From a virus: DNA of 54,643 nucleotides. The notes beneath the pieces were generated by a model, which was not told the DNA's origin, did not search any database, and saw only the letters and a list, made by a program, of their open reading frames with translations. The position numbers and the translations under genes were made by a program. The DNA lies in IMG/VR virus record IMGVR_UViG_3300031963_010135, positions 1 through 54,643 of that record. One strand, given 5' to 3'. Within the stretch, counting starts at the first letter, position 1. Each line of letters opens with the position of its first letter. Of this stretch, positions 25,993 to 35,283 are shown piece after piece.

Positions 25993-26639
25993 TGAGTAAC
26001 GAAATTGAAAATTACATTAAAGAATTATTACACCTTAAAAGTTTAGGTTTGGTAGTTGGTGAAGATGCTGAAGAATTAGATGGTTTAATAGAAAAATTAA
26101 ACCATATAGATGTCGATGAAGAAAATTTAAACCCCAACAATCAGGAATTTAACATACCAATAAAATTTGTTAATACATCTAATAATCCTGATCCTGTTTA
26201 CGCAAAAGACGGTGATTCTGGTTTTGATTTAAGAGCTAACTTTACTAGAACCATTTTTAAAAATGGTCAAAATATAGAGGTTAATCACGAATATGTTATG
26301 AAACCTTTTGAGAGGTCTTTAATACCTACAGGTTTGTTTTTTGAGTTACCTTACGGTTATGAATTACAAATTAGACCAAGAAGTGGTCATTCATTTAAGA
26401 CTGGTTTAATGGCAATTCTAGGTACTGTAGACCGTGATTATAGAGGTGAGGTAAAAGTTATACTTATTAATTTATCTGATAAAGACGTTACGATAGAACA
26501 TGGTGAAAGAATAGCCCAAGGAGTTGTAGCGCCTAGAGTTAGTACAGAATTAGGTAAGTTAGTTAAATTAACATCGGTGGAACAATTAAGTGAAACTGAT
26601 CGTGGTGTAAGTGGTTTTGGCTCAACAGGTAATAAATAA
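25992..26639 (+). CDS. dut: dUTPase with N-terminal extension
   Basis: 215 residues. All five trimeric dUTPase motifs are present: DSGFDLRAN (motif 1), RPRSGHSFKTGL (motif 2/3 with the catalytic region), GTVDRDYRGEVKV (motif 3), GERIAQGVV (motif 4) and RGVSGFGSTG (motif 5). Residues 1-50 are an acidic helical extension not needed for the fold. It hydrolyses dUTP to dUMP and so keeps uracil out of phage DNA and supplies dTMP synthesis. It shares the TAATG junction with the exonuclease. Confidence 0.93.
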   Translation: MSNEIENYIKELLHLKSLGLVVGEDAEELDGLIEKLNHIDVDEENLNPNNQEFNIPIKFVNTSNNPDPVYAKDGDSGFDLRANFTRTIFKNGQNIEVNHEYVMKPFERSLIPTGLFFELPYGYELQIRPRSGHSFKTGLMAILGTVDRDYRGEVKVILINLSDKDVTIEHGERIAQGVVAPRVSTELGKLVKLTSVEQLSETDRGVSGFGSTGNK

Positions 26640-26642
26640 AAT

Positions 26643-27137
26643 ATGTCGGTAGTAGCGGTAAAAATAGGTAAAAATAAAATAACCATAGGTGCTGATAGTA
26701 TATTAGTTAATGGTTATACACAGGAAAAAGATAAACTAGCCAAACTTTTCAAAAACGAATGGATGGTGGTTGGTGATGTTGGTGAAGCACAAGAAGGAGC
26801 TTTATTCCAAATTTTTTCTAAGACAAGGAAACCTAGGGAGGCCTCGGTAGAAGCTATAACAGAATATTTATTCGATTTTTTTCAATGGAAAAGGGAAAAA
26901 ACTGATGCCGATAAATTAGAAAATAGTTATATTATTATATTTGAAAGTAAGGCATTTTTAGTAGAAGGTTTTTATGTTAAAGAAATAACAGATTATGCCG
27001 CAATTGGTGCGGGTATGGATTTTGCTTTGGCCGCTTTATATTTAGGTTCTTCAGTTAGTGACGCCATTAAAACAGCATGTCATTTATCAATACTTTGTGA
27101 AGAACCAATAAACATAATAGAAGTAGAAAAGAAATGA
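26643..27137 (+). CDS. HslV-like proteasome-family peptidase with Ser as the N-terminal nucleophile
   Basis: 164 residues. The start SVVAVKIGKNKITIGADS, then KDKLAKLF, matches the opening of HslV (TTIVAVR...GGD...K..KV..L). Numbering from Ser after Met removal gives Ser1, Asp17 and Lys33, the HslV catalytic positions with Thr1 replaced by Ser. The segment AIGAGMDFALAALYLG matches the HslV 'GSGG.fAlaAA' signature. No HslU partner is in the window. It could form a ring peptidase acting in prohead maturation or protein turnover; this is inference. It overlaps the next gene by four bases. Confidence 0.8.
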   Translation: MSVVAVKIGKNKITIGADSILVNGYTQEKDKLAKLFKNEWMVVGDVGEAQEGALFQIFSKTRKPREASVEAITEYLFDFFQWKREKTDADKLENSYIIIFESKAFLVEGFYVKEITDYAAIGAGMDFALAALYLGSSVSDAIKTACHLSILCEEPINIIEVEKK

Positions 27138-28690
27138 TTAGCATAGTATACTCAACAAGGACCCCAAATAAACAATTCCAAGACCATATTAAGAAAACGA
27201 TAGGTGTTAAAGATTATGAGATTGTTGAAATTGTTAATAACGGTGAAAAATCACTAACCCAATGTTACAACCACGGTTTAGATGTTACAAAAAATAATAT
27301 AACCGTATTCTGCCATGATGATATTATATTAAGTGATAATTGGGGTAAGAAGGTGGTTAAACATTTTGAAAATACTGATTTCGGTATTTTAGGTAAAGCA
27401 GGTACAACTGATATACCTAGTATTGGTAGGTGGTGGGAAGATACGACTAAAATGATAGGTATTGTTTCACACTCACATGAAGGTAGAACTTGGGAAAATA
27501 GATACTCTTCTAATTTTGAGGGTGATGTGATAGAAACTGTAATGTTAGATGGTCTTTTCTTTGTAGTACATAAAGAACGTATTAAGGAAAGATTTGATGA
27601 GAATATTAAAGGTTTCCATTTTTATGATATAGATTTCACGTTTAATAACCACTTAAATGGTGTTAAAGTTGGTGTTATGTTTGATTTCAAGATAACACAT
27701 AAATCTATAGGTATGACTAATGATGAGTGGGAAAAAAACAGATTACAGTTTGCTGAAAAATATAAGGATAAATTACCATACAATATCGTACCTGAAATAA
27801 AGGTAGACTTTAAAGAGGTAAAACTAAAAGAAACACCTAAGATTAGTGTTATTATACCAACAAAAGGTAATGTCCATCTACTTAAACAATGTATAAATTC
27901 TATAGTAGAACAAAACCCATATGATAATTTAAAAGTATATATAGCCGATACAGGATCTACCCCAGAAGAAAAGGAAGAAATAAAATCAACTTATGGTATT
28001 TTCAATAAAATAAAATTGATTGAGTATGATTTTTATAATTTCGCTGTTATCAATAATGACGTTGTGGAAAACCACGTAGATAAAGACACTGAATTGTTGT
28101 TGTTCTGTAACAATGACATAAAGGTTATAAACAACGCTATATCCAAAATGGTTGATGTTTATTTAAAGAATAAAAAAACTGTTGGGACTATTGGTGCTAG
28201 GTTACATTTCGGTGATAATACAATACAACATTCAGGTATAATAATGTTCTTAGACCAAAACAGACAAATAAGATTGTCACACCATGGATTAAGGTCTTAT
28301 TATTCATACCATAAAGAAATGACTAGGGATGTTTTTGGTAATACAGCAGCGTTTATGATGATGAGTAAGAAACTATTTGACGATATTGGTGGTTTTAACA
28401 CATCTTATAGGGAATGTTTTGAAGACGTTGAATTAAATATAGAGTGTATTAATAGAGGTAAAGAAAATATTTTTGTTGGTGACGCTGTTTGTTATCATTA
28501 TGAAAGTCAGACTAGAAATAAGAGTGAAGAAAAACTTAAAAAAGAAGGTGAAGACTACACAAAAAGGTTAATACCTTTTATTATTAACAATAAGAAAAGT
28601 TATAATTATTTTAACAACGTTAAAGCCAAAGACTTTGAAATGTTGTTACAACAAGCAATGAAAAATAATGAAGTTAGGAATTTCGTATAA
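27134..28690 (+). CDS. Two-domain GT2-type glycosyltransferase
   Basis: 518 residues. The first domain (1-~225) has ISIVYSTRTPNKQF, TVFCHDDIIL and FHFYDIDF, like the family 2-related domains that act on capsule or teichoic acid. The second (from about 236) has ISVIIPTKGNVHLLKQCINS, ADTGS and LLFCNNDIKV with a DxD-like NND, then FEDVELNIE near the acceptor end. Two active sites could add successive sugars. The genes on either side overlap it, so it is translationally coupled to the peptidase and the next transferase. Confidence 0.8.
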   Translation: MISIVYSTRTPNKQFQDHIKKTIGVKDYEIVEIVNNGEKSLTQCYNHGLDVTKNNITVFCHDDIILSDNWGKKVVKHFENTDFGILGKAGTTDIPSIGRWWEDTTKMIGIVSHSHEGRTWENRYSSNFEGDVIETVMLDGLFFVVHKERIKERFDENIKGFHFYDIDFTFNNHLNGVKVGVMFDFKITHKSIGMTNDEWEKNRLQFAEKYKDKLPYNIVPEIKVDFKEVKLKETPKISVIIPTKGNVHLLKQCINSIVEQNPYDNLKVYIADTGSTPEEKEEIKSTYGIFNKIKLIEYDFYNFAVINNDVVENHVDKDTELLLFCNNDIKVINNAISKMVDVYLKNKKTVGTIGARLHFGDNTIQHSGIIMFLDQNRQIRLSHHGLRSYYSYHKEMTRDVFGNTAAFMMMSKKLFDDIGGFNTSYRECFEDVELNIECINRGKENIFVGDAVCYHYESQTRNKSEEKLKKEGEDYTKRLIPFIINNKKSYNYFNNVKAKDFEMLLQQAMKNNEVRNFV

Positions 28691-29450
28691 TATTTGGGAC
28701 GGGGAAGAATTACTAGAAGGTTCAATAAAACAAATTAGAAACCTAGTAGATTACGTAAGTGTTGTATATCAAACAACATCTAACTTTGGTAATCCATGTG
28801 ACTCAGGGTTGGTACCATTATTGGAAAGATTAAAATCAGAGGGATTAGTCGATGAATTATTCGAATACTCACCAAAAGTTAATAAAGGTGGTCACTCTAA
28901 TGAAACACATAAAAGAAACATAGGTTTAGCCTTATCACAGGGAGCAGGGTGTACACATCACATGTCTATGGATTCCGATGAGTATTATTTACCGTCAGAG
29001 TTCGAATATATGAAAAATAAAATGATAGAGGGTGATTATGATTCATCATATTGTCAAATGCAGACTTACTATAAGTCTTGGGAATACTCTCTGAACCCAC
29101 CTGAAGAATATTATGTTTCACTTATTTTTAAAATTAAACAAGATTCTTCCTATATTATAGGTGCACCAGCCCCGGTATTAGTTGACCCAACTAGAAGGAT
29201 GTCACCTAGTAATAACCCTTTAATATTAAAAAGAGGAGAAATACAAATGCATCATGGATCATACATTAGAGATAATATACGAACAAAACTAACAAATAGT
29301 TCAGCCTCTGTCAACTTTAATAAGGATATTGATAGAATCGTTGAACATTACAATACTTGGTCCTACCCGAATAAAGTATTATGGGGAGGACTACCAAGTA
29401 CATTACATAACGTAAAACAAGTTAAAAACCTATTCAATGAAAATAAATGA
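28668..29450 (+). CDS. GT-A-type glycosyltransferase (GT2/GT92-like)
   Basis: 260 residues. It begins LGISYNIWDGEELLEGSI, a nucleotide-sugar-binding opening, and has HMSMDSDEYYLP, a DxD-like metal-binding site. A later HHGSYIRDN segment carries a His near the acceptor region. The gene overlaps the previous one by 23 nt and the next by 14 nt. It probably acts on the same glycan as its neighbours. The exact family assignment is not certain from motifs alone. Confidence 0.65.
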   Translation: MKLGISYNIWDGEELLEGSIKQIRNLVDYVSVVYQTTSNFGNPCDSGLVPLLERLKSEGLVDELFEYSPKVNKGGHSNETHKRNIGLALSQGAGCTHHMSMDSDEYYLPSEFEYMKNKMIEGDYDSSYCQMQTYYKSWEYSLNPPEEYYVSLIFKIKQDSSYIIGAPAPVLVDPTRRMSPSNNPLILKRGEIQMHHGSYIRDNIRTKLTNSSASVNFNKDIDRIVEHYNTWSYPNKVLWGGLPSTLHNVKQVKNLFNENK

Positions 29451-30087
29451 GTTTTTTGATAAAGTTTATTGTATAAATATAGACAGAAGAAATGATAGAT
29501 GGGACTCGTGTTTAAAAGAATTTGATAAACACGGAATTACTGTTGAAAGATTTTCGGCAGTAGATGGGGACACCCAAAATTACAATTTAGGTTACCCATA
29601 TGACAACGAATTAGCTGGTGCTATTAGTCATTTAAACGTTATTAAAAAAGCTAAAGAATTAGGTTTAAAAAACGTTCTTATTTTAGAAGATGATGTAGTT
29701 TTTCATGATGATGTGGATTATTTATTTGGTGAGTTTGTTAAACAATTACCTGACAATTGGGAGTGTTTCCTTTTTGGTGGTAACCATGTTGGTGGTAGAA
29801 TACAAATATCTTCTAACATTAGTAAGGTTAATAGGTCTTACGCTTTACACGCCTACGGTTTAAACGAAAAATCTTATGACTATATTATTAACTACATGGA
29901 ACATAAAATAAATAGAGTTATAAAAGAAGGTAGGGGTGTGATAAGATCATCTGTGGCTGCAGATTTTTTCATGGCTGATACACAACAAGTATTGAATTGG
30001 TATTGTTTTACACCACATCTGGCTTGGCAAAAAGAAGATTTTTCTGATATACAAAAGAATAAGGTAAATTACGATTTTTTAAAATAA
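29437..30087 (+). CDS. Family 25 glycosyltransferase
   Basis: 216 residues. It opens with the GT25 signature: VYCINIDRRNDRWDSCLKEF, then RFSAVDGD, GAISHLNVIKKAKELGLKNV and LILEDDVVF. In GT25 members such as LOS galactosyltransferases and collagen galactosyltransferases these elements bind UDP-sugar and metal. The C-terminal half, with SYDYIINYM and a DFFMADTQQV segment, is as expected. It uses its own ATG inside the previous gene. Confidence 0.88.
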   Translation: MKINEFFDKVYCINIDRRNDRWDSCLKEFDKHGITVERFSAVDGDTQNYNLGYPYDNELAGAISHLNVIKKAKELGLKNVLILEDDVVFHDDVDYLFGEFVKQLPDNWECFLFGGNHVGGRIQISSNISKVNRSYALHAYGLNEKSYDYIINYMEHKINRVIKEGRGVIRSSVAADFFMADTQQVLNWYCFTPHLAWQKEDFSDIQKNKVNYDFLK

Positions 30088-30093
30088 AAGAAA

Positions 30094-30909
30094 ATGAAAA
30101 GAAAAAAAATAAAAATTTTTGATAGTATTTTTTCACACAATCCATACAGTTGTTTTAACTGTGATTCTGACTATATGGAATGGGACGTTAACCCAACAGA
30201 AATAAAAGATGGGGATACTGTCTTTTTTACTGAACATGATTTAGAAAAAGTTTTAAACTATAAAGACAAAAATATTAAATGTGTAGGTTGGTTATTAGAA
30301 TCACCCGCTATTATAAATCAAAATAAAATATTTGACTATATTGATTATTTTGATGAGGTGTACACATGTAGAGAGGATTTTTTAAATTTTTCACCTAAAT
30401 TTAAATTTTTACCTGTTTGGTGTACATGGATATCTGAAAAAGAAAGAAAAATATATAAAAAAAACAAAACAATCTCAATAATAGCATCCTTTAAAAGACA
30501 AACAGAAGGTCATAGATTAAGACACAATGTTATACATGCTTTTAATGATAAAATGGATGTTTATGGAAACGGTTATAGAGCTATTGAAAATAAACTTACG
30601 GGATTAAGTGATTATAGATTTTCTATTGTGATAGAAAACACTAAACAAAATTTTTATTTTACCGAAAAATTATTAGACTGTTTTGTGACAGGTACAGTAC
30701 CAATTTACTGGGGATGTCCCTCTATTGATAAATTTTTTGATAAAAATGGTATTATTTCTTTTAATAATATGGATGATTTAAATGATATATTAAATAATAT
30801 AACAGAAGAAACATATTTAAAAATGATAAAATCCGTAGAAAATAACTTCAACATTTCTATGAAATATAAAACAGCTGAAGACTATTTAATAAATTATAAC
30901 ATATTTTAA
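30094..30909 (+). CDS. GT10-type glycosyltransferase (fucosyltransferase-like)
   Basis: 271 residues. The C-terminal half contains the GT10 signature: SDYRFSIVIENTKQNFYFTE, KLLDCFVTGTVPIYWGCP and IISFNNMDDL. GT10 enzymes use GDP-fucose and a conserved E in 'YFTEKL' and 'GT.PIYWG'. The N-terminal half has KCVGWLLESPAII. The true donor could be GDP-fucose or a similar sugar. No GDP-fucose biosynthesis genes are visible in the window, so the sugar would come from the host or elsewhere. Confidence 0.85.
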   Translation: MKRKKIKIFDSIFSHNPYSCFNCDSDYMEWDVNPTEIKDGDTVFFTEHDLEKVLNYKDKNIKCVGWLLESPAIINQNKIFDYIDYFDEVYTCREDFLNFSPKFKFLPVWCTWISEKERKIYKKNKTISIIASFKRQTEGHRLRHNVIHAFNDKMDVYGNGYRAIENKLTGLSDYRFSIVIENTKQNFYFTEKLLDCFVTGTVPIYWGCPSIDKFFDKNGIISFNNMDDLNDILNNITEETYLKMIKSVENNFNISMKYKTAEDYLINYNIF

Positions 30910-30912
30910 TTT

Positions 30913-31650
30913 ATGACGACATCCGTTTTTATACCTACCACACCAAGTCATTTATTTTTTTTAGATAATATATTAAATTTATTTTTAAATAAATCTACAA
31001 TAAAACCTAACCAAATTGTGGTATCAATTTCTGACGGTAAAAATATTAACCATACAGAATTAAATATTTTACGTGAAAAATTTAAGGATGTTGAATTTGT
31101 AATACATGAAAATATATTATTAGCAGGACCTAACAGGCAGGTATCAAAAGACTATTGTCATTCTGATATAATAATATACCAAGACTCAGACGATTTACCA
31201 CATAAACAGAGGATTGAAGTCATTCTACATGTGTTTAAAAATAACGATATTGTACATTTAAATCATTCATATCAAAATCTAAACACCAACATCAATTCTT
31301 TAGACATAGAAAATTTGATGGGAAACGATTTTATAGATTTAAGTAATATAAATTATGTGTATAATGAAGAAATACGTAAATTTATGTTACCCAATAATGA
31401 TTTAAATGAATGTATACGATTAAGTAATCATTATGGTCTTAAATATCCTACACATGCCGGAGCTGTTAGTATTAAAAAAGAGGTTTTAAATGATATAAAA
31501 TGGAAGAATAGAGATGAATTAAGGTTTTCACCTAGATGGTTCGATTCATCTTATAAAGGCGCTGAAGATTATGAGTTTTGTGTTGAATGTCTAAAAAACT
31601 ATAATAAATCTATGATTATAGATTCTAAAATATACTACTATTACGGTTAA
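30913..31650 (+). CDS. GT2-like glycosyltransferase
   Basis: 245 residues. MTTSVFIPTTPSHLFFLDNI, then QIVVSISDGKN and IIIYQDSDDLPHKQRIEVI with a DSDD site fit the GT-A fold of family 2. The EDYEFCVE motif near the end matches the acceptor-side ED. It is short compared with most GT2 enzymes but has the key parts. It follows the GT10 gene by three bases. Confidence 0.75.
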   Translation: MTTSVFIPTTPSHLFFLDNILNLFLNKSTIKPNQIVVSISDGKNINHTELNILREKFKDVEFVIHENILLAGPNRQVSKDYCHSDIIIYQDSDDLPHKQRIEVILHVFKNNDIVHLNHSYQNLNTNINSLDIENLMGNDFIDLSNINYVYNEEIRKFMLPNNDLNECIRLSNHYGLKYPTHAGAVSIKKEVLNDIKWKNRDELRFSPRWFDSSYKGAEDYEFCVECLKNYNKSMIIDSKIYYYYG

Positions 31651-32342
31651 TGGGAAAATTTTTTATAAAACAACACTTGGGTATGGGTGATAATATAGTC
31701 CATAATGGTATGATTAGAAAACTGTCATTGGATAACCCAAACTATGATATATATGTACCTTCTAAAACACATAATTTTAATAACGTTAAATTTATGTTTA
31801 GAGATACCGAAAAAATTAAAGTTGTGGATATTATTAACGATGAAGGTATGTTTAACCATATAGAGCAAAATCATTATGACCATGTAGTATCTTCATATCT
31901 GATAGGTCAAACCCAGTTTGATTACGGACAGTATTTTGATGATACTTTTTATTTAAAAGTGGGTATGGATCCTAAAGTTAAAAAAGAATTTTTTAAAATA
32001 GAACGTGATCTTATTAAAGAAAATATTGTTTATGAAAAAATAATTAGTATTGTGGGGTCAGAAAAGTTTAACCTGATACATGAGGATGTAGAGACCAATA
32101 GGGTTATAGATAGAGGTAAAATATCTAATAATTTACCAAATTTCGTAATAACCAAAGACTTCAATTTTTTTGATTTATTATATACTATAGAAATGTGTAG
32201 TGAGTTTCATATAATAAGTAGTTCATTTTTATCATTATCTATGTGTAAAAAATTTAATGAAAACACTTTTGCACACATGTATAGTGGTAGAATGGAGTTA
32301 ACTAATTACATATCACAGAATGGTATAAATATTATAGTATAA
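31650..32342 (+). CDS. Probable GT-B-type transferase (heptosyltransferase-like), low certainty
   Basis: 230 residues. It opens FFIKQHLGMGDNIVHNGMIR, recalling the GLGD...PALR start of GT9/ADP-heptose-type enzymes. The C-terminal part (FVITKDFNFFDLLYTIEMCS, EFHIISSSFLSLSM) resembles the 'l..l...a...i..dsg..h' donor site. The length is well below a full GT-B enzyme, so it may be a single-lobe relative. It starts inside the previous stop. Confidence 0.5.
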   Translation: MGKFFIKQHLGMGDNIVHNGMIRKLSLDNPNYDIYVPSKTHNFNNVKFMFRDTEKIKVVDIINDEGMFNHIEQNHYDHVVSSYLIGQTQFDYGQYFDDTFYLKVGMDPKVKKEFFKIERDLIKENIVYEKIISIVGSEKFNLIHEDVETNRVIDRGKISNNLPNFVITKDFNFFDLLYTIEMCSEFHIISSSFLSLSMCKKFNENTFAHMYSGRMELTNYISQNGINIIV

Positions 32343-32343
32343 T

Positions 32344-32976
32344 ATGGAAGATATTTACATAATAGGTTCTGGTGGTTTTGCTAAAGAAGTTTATTTTCTA
32401 ATTAAAGAAACTAATCTCTATGAATTTAAAGGATTCGTTGATTATAAACCAAAAAACACTACCTTAACAATAGGTGTGGAATCATTTCCAATTATTGATG
32501 AAGATGAGTTTTTAAACGGGTATGAATCGTCAAATATAGTCATAGGTGTTGGACGACCACATTTATTAAAAATGTTGTCAGAAAAATTTAAAAATTTTAA
32601 CAAACCAAATATAATTCACCCTAGCTTTATTTCAGATAGTAAAAATATAATAATGGGTGTTGGTAACATAATAACCGCTGGTGTTATTTTTACAACAAAT
32701 ATAACAATAGGGTCCTTCAATGTTTTTAATTTAAACATGACAATAGGACATGATTCAATGATAGGTAACCATAATGTTTTTAACCCATCTACAAATATAT
32801 CTGGAAACAACAAGATAGGTAATGGTAATTTATTTGGTGTTGGTTCTATTAGTTTAGAAAACATGGAAATAGGTAATAACAACGTTATTGGTGCTTCAGC
32901 TCTTTTAACTAAAAATATAAACAATGATGGTGTATACGTAGGTATCCCAGCTAAAATAATGAAAAATAACAATTAA
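32344..32976 (+). CDS. PglD/NeuD-like sugar O- or N-acyltransferase
   Basis: 210 residues. A Rossmann-like N-terminus (YIIGSGGFAKEVYFLIKET) and a C-terminal left-handed beta helix of hexapeptide repeats (for example ITIGSFNVFNLNMTIGHDSM, IGNHNVFNPSTNISG, IGNGNLFGVGS, IGNNNVIGAS). His in TIGHDSM corresponds to the PglD catalytic His region. PglD-type enzymes acetylate an amino-sugar made by a DegT aminotransferase, and such an aminotransferase is encoded 460 nt downstream. Confidence 0.85.
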   Translation: MEDIYIIGSGGFAKEVYFLIKETNLYEFKGFVDYKPKNTTLTIGVESFPIIDEDEFLNGYESSNIVIGVGRPHLLKMLSEKFKNFNKPNIIHPSFISDSKNIIMGVGNIITAGVIFTTNITIGSFNVFNLNMTIGHDSMIGNHNVFNPSTNISGNNKIGNGNLFGVGSISLENMEIGNNNVIGASALLTKNINNDGVYVGIPAKIMKNNN

Positions 32977-32990
32977 CAAAAAACAAAAAA

Positions 32991-33299
32991 ATGGCAGATA
33001 CACTAGGAACTTTAGTCGATAAATTAACAACGGTTGATTTAAAAATGTGGAATAATCAAGAACTTCTTTATGAAATCAGAAGAATGAGCTTTGAGGAATA
33101 TAAAGAAAAATATTTTGACACCACAGATGGTGCGGAAAGACTTTGGGACTGTTTAAAAAAGGCTTGTGACTTAAACGTACAAAGAAATCATTTGATAAAT
33201 GAAATCGATGAAAAAATAATAGAAATTGTTAACGCCAAATTGAATGGTGAAGACTTGGATAATGGTAAATTTCTACAAAGAACTCATAAAACGTATTAA
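32991..33299 (+). CDS. DUF4254-like small protein
   Basis: 102 residues, all-helical: DTLGTLVDKLTTVDLKMWNN, QELLYEIRR, DCLKKACDLNVQRNHLINEI, DEKIIEIV. This pattern resembles DUF4254 proteins, which are found in sugar and LPS gene sets with unknown function. It has an A-rich leader (ACAAAAAACAAAAA) and no Shine-Dalgarno sequence. The family call is by eye and moderate. Confidence 0.5.
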   Translation: MADTLGTLVDKLTTVDLKMWNNQELLYEIRRMSFEEYKEKYFDTTDGAERLWDCLKKACDLNVQRNHLINEIDEKIIEIVNAKLNGEDLDNGKFLQRTHKTY

Positions 33300-33301
33300 T
33301 T

Positions 33302-33454
33302 ATGAATGATTGGTCAGTTGTTGGTGGTAGTGGTAGTTTCATTAAAATGTATTTAGAAGATACGAATAATAAAAACTTTGAGATTATTAATGTTATAGAA
33401 GAATCTACTGGGTTTGCTCAATTAAAAAAAAAATTAAATGATACCTATTTATAA
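33302..33454 (+). CDS. Small protein overlapping the aminotransferase start
   Basis: A 51-codon frame starts with ATG at 33302 and ends at 33454, overlapping the DegT-type gene start at 33438 by 17 nt. The 50-residue product (MNDWSVVGGSGSFIKMYLED...) may be a remnant or a small accessory. The upstream gene ends only three bases earlier. No family is recognised; the case is based on spacing and frame. Confidence 0.35.
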   Translation: MNDWSVVGGSGSFIKMYLEDTNNKNFEIINVIEESTGFAQLKKKLNDTYL

Positions 33455-34544
33455 ACCATATTTTAATAAACAAAATTTAAGTTACGCACATGAAGCAATT
33501 GATTCAGGTTGGGTCTCATCACAAGGTGAGTATTTGGATTTAGTTAAAAATGAGTTAAAAACAATGTTGGATTGTAAAAAAATAATTTTAACTAACAATG
33601 GTACCACCGCGACACATTTGTTATCCTTAGCTCTAAAATTTAAGCACCCAAATATCAATAAAATTATAGTACCAAATAACGTATATGTTGCAGCTTGGAA
33701 CTCTTTTTTATTTGATAAGAACTACCGTTTGATACCTATAGATTGTGATTTAAACACTTGGAATTTTGATATTGATAAAATTAAAGAAAATTTAGATGAA
33801 AATACGGCAATATTAGTTGTACATAATATCGGTAATGTTGTAAATGTACCTAAATTGAAAAGAAAGTTCCCAAACACAGTTATTTTAGAAGATAATTGTG
33901 AGGGGTTTTTAGGTCAATATGAAGATAAACCTACTGGAACAGAAAGTTTTGCTTCTTCTATATCTTTTTTCGGTAATAAAACACTAACAAGTGGGGAAGG
34001 TGGTGCTTTTATAACTAACGATGATGAAGTGTTCGAATACATAAATTGTGTTAAAAATCAAGGACAATCTGACGTAAAATTTATCCATAAATTTTTAGGT
34101 TATAATTATAGAATGACTAATATACAAGCGGCATTATTGTATGGTCAAATAAAAGATTATGATTTTATAATCAAAAATAAAAATAGGGTTTTTATGAGAT
34201 ATAAAGAAATTTTTAATACAAATAAAAATATTTTAACACAAAAAATAGAAAAAAATACTAAACATTCTAATTGGATGTTTGGTATTAGGTTTGAAGGTAT
34301 TTCAGTTGAGATGAAAAAAAATTTAGAAAATTATTTGTTTCAAAACGGTATTGACACAAGACCTATGTTTTACAATATAAATAAACATGAATATTTAAAA
34401 AATATTGACTCATCAAACATTAATGCAGACATTTTACAAAAAGAATGTCTAATACTACCTAGTTTTCCAGACTTAAAAGATGGTCAAATTGATTTTATTT
34501 CAAATAAAATTTTAAAATATTTACTAATTAACACACATACTTAA
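33438..34544 (+). CDS. DegT/DnrJ/EryC1/StrS-type aminotransferase
   Basis: 368 residues, full length for the family. IPIYKPYFNKQNLSYAHEAI, the GWVSSQGEY segment, TNNGTTATHLLSLALK and the PLP-site SISFFGNKTLTSGEGG with Lys181 are all present. Such enzymes transfer an amino group to a keto-sugar nucleotide (perosamine- or viosamine-type). The neighbouring PglD-like enzyme would then acylate it. No dehydratase making the keto-sugar is visible here; the host could supply it. Confidence 0.92.
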   Translation: MIPIYKPYFNKQNLSYAHEAIDSGWVSSQGEYLDLVKNELKTMLDCKKIILTNNGTTATHLLSLALKFKHPNINKIIVPNNVYVAAWNSFLFDKNYRLIPIDCDLNTWNFDIDKIKENLDENTAILVVHNIGNVVNVPKLKRKFPNTVILEDNCEGFLGQYEDKPTGTESFASSISFFGNKTLTSGEGGAFITNDDEVFEYINCVKNQGQSDVKFIHKFLGYNYRMTNIQAALLYGQIKDYDFIIKNKNRVFMRYKEIFNTNKNILTQKIEKNTKHSNWMFGIRFEGISVEMKKNLENYLFQNGIDTRPMFYNINKHEYLKNIDSSNINADILQKECLILPSFPDLKDGQIDFISNKILKYLLINTHT

Positions 34545-34556
34545 AAATTATTTACT

Positions 34557-35282
34557 ATGAAAATAATATCTTTTTGTTTATATGGTGATGACCCTTTATA
34601 TTCTGTTGGGGCCATTAAAAATGCGAAAGCGGTAAAAGAACTTTTACCTGATTGGAATTCTATGTTTTTTTGTGCTGATAATGTTAATAAAAATATTATT
34701 GAACAAATAGAAAAAAACGGTGGCATAATAAAAATTATGGACCATAATGAGAGCTTTACAGGGATGTTTTGGAGGTTTTTACCAATATCTTATGATAACG
34801 TATCTATAATGATGTCTAGAGATTGTGATTCTAGAGTTTTTGAAAGAGATGTTATAGCAATAAGAGAGTTTGAAAATTCAAATTATAATTACTCTATAAT
34901 TAGAGACCACCCTATAGGTCATCATTACAGAATTAATGGTGGTATGTGGGGGGCAAAAAAAACCGAATTTATAAAAAAAATAAATGTTTACATTGATGAA
35001 TTTTTAAAAAATAAATTTAATCATATTTATAACACACCAGAATCAAAAAAAGATAGTATAAGAAACCAAGACCAAATATTTCTTGGTCAGGTTATTTATC
35101 CAAATATTGTAAATGATGCGTTAATACACGACGAGTATTTTAGATACGAACCAAATTGTGTAAAACTAAATCATGACAGAAAATCTTGTGATTTTGCTTT
35201 TATTGGTGAATCTATAGATATAAATGATGAATCTAGAGATGCTCCTTTACAAAGATTACCTACAAAAGAAAAATATAAATAA
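34557..35282 (+). CDS. GT-A-like transferase of capsule type
   Basis: 241 residues. MKIISFCLYGDDPLYSVGAI, the RDCDSRVFERD segment with a DxD site, and DHPIGHHYRINGGMWGAKK with a His/Gly acceptor-side motif fit a GT8-related or capsular polysaccharide fold. A later NQDQIFLGQVIYP segment follows the pattern expected for GT8-type enzymes. The exact family is uncertain. It is 12 nt downstream of the aminotransferase gene. Confidence 0.6.
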   Translation: MKIISFCLYGDDPLYSVGAIKNAKAVKELLPDWNSMFFCADNVNKNIIEQIEKNGGIIKIMDHNESFTGMFWRFLPISYDNVSIMMSRDCDSRVFERDVIAIREFENSNYNYSIIRDHPIGHHYRINGGMWGAKKTEFIKKINVYIDEFLKNKFNHIYNTPESKKDSIRNQDQIFLGQVIYPNIVNDALIHDEYFRYEPNCVKLNHDRKSCDFAFIGESIDINDESRDAPLQRLPTKEKYK

Positions 35283-35283
35283 T

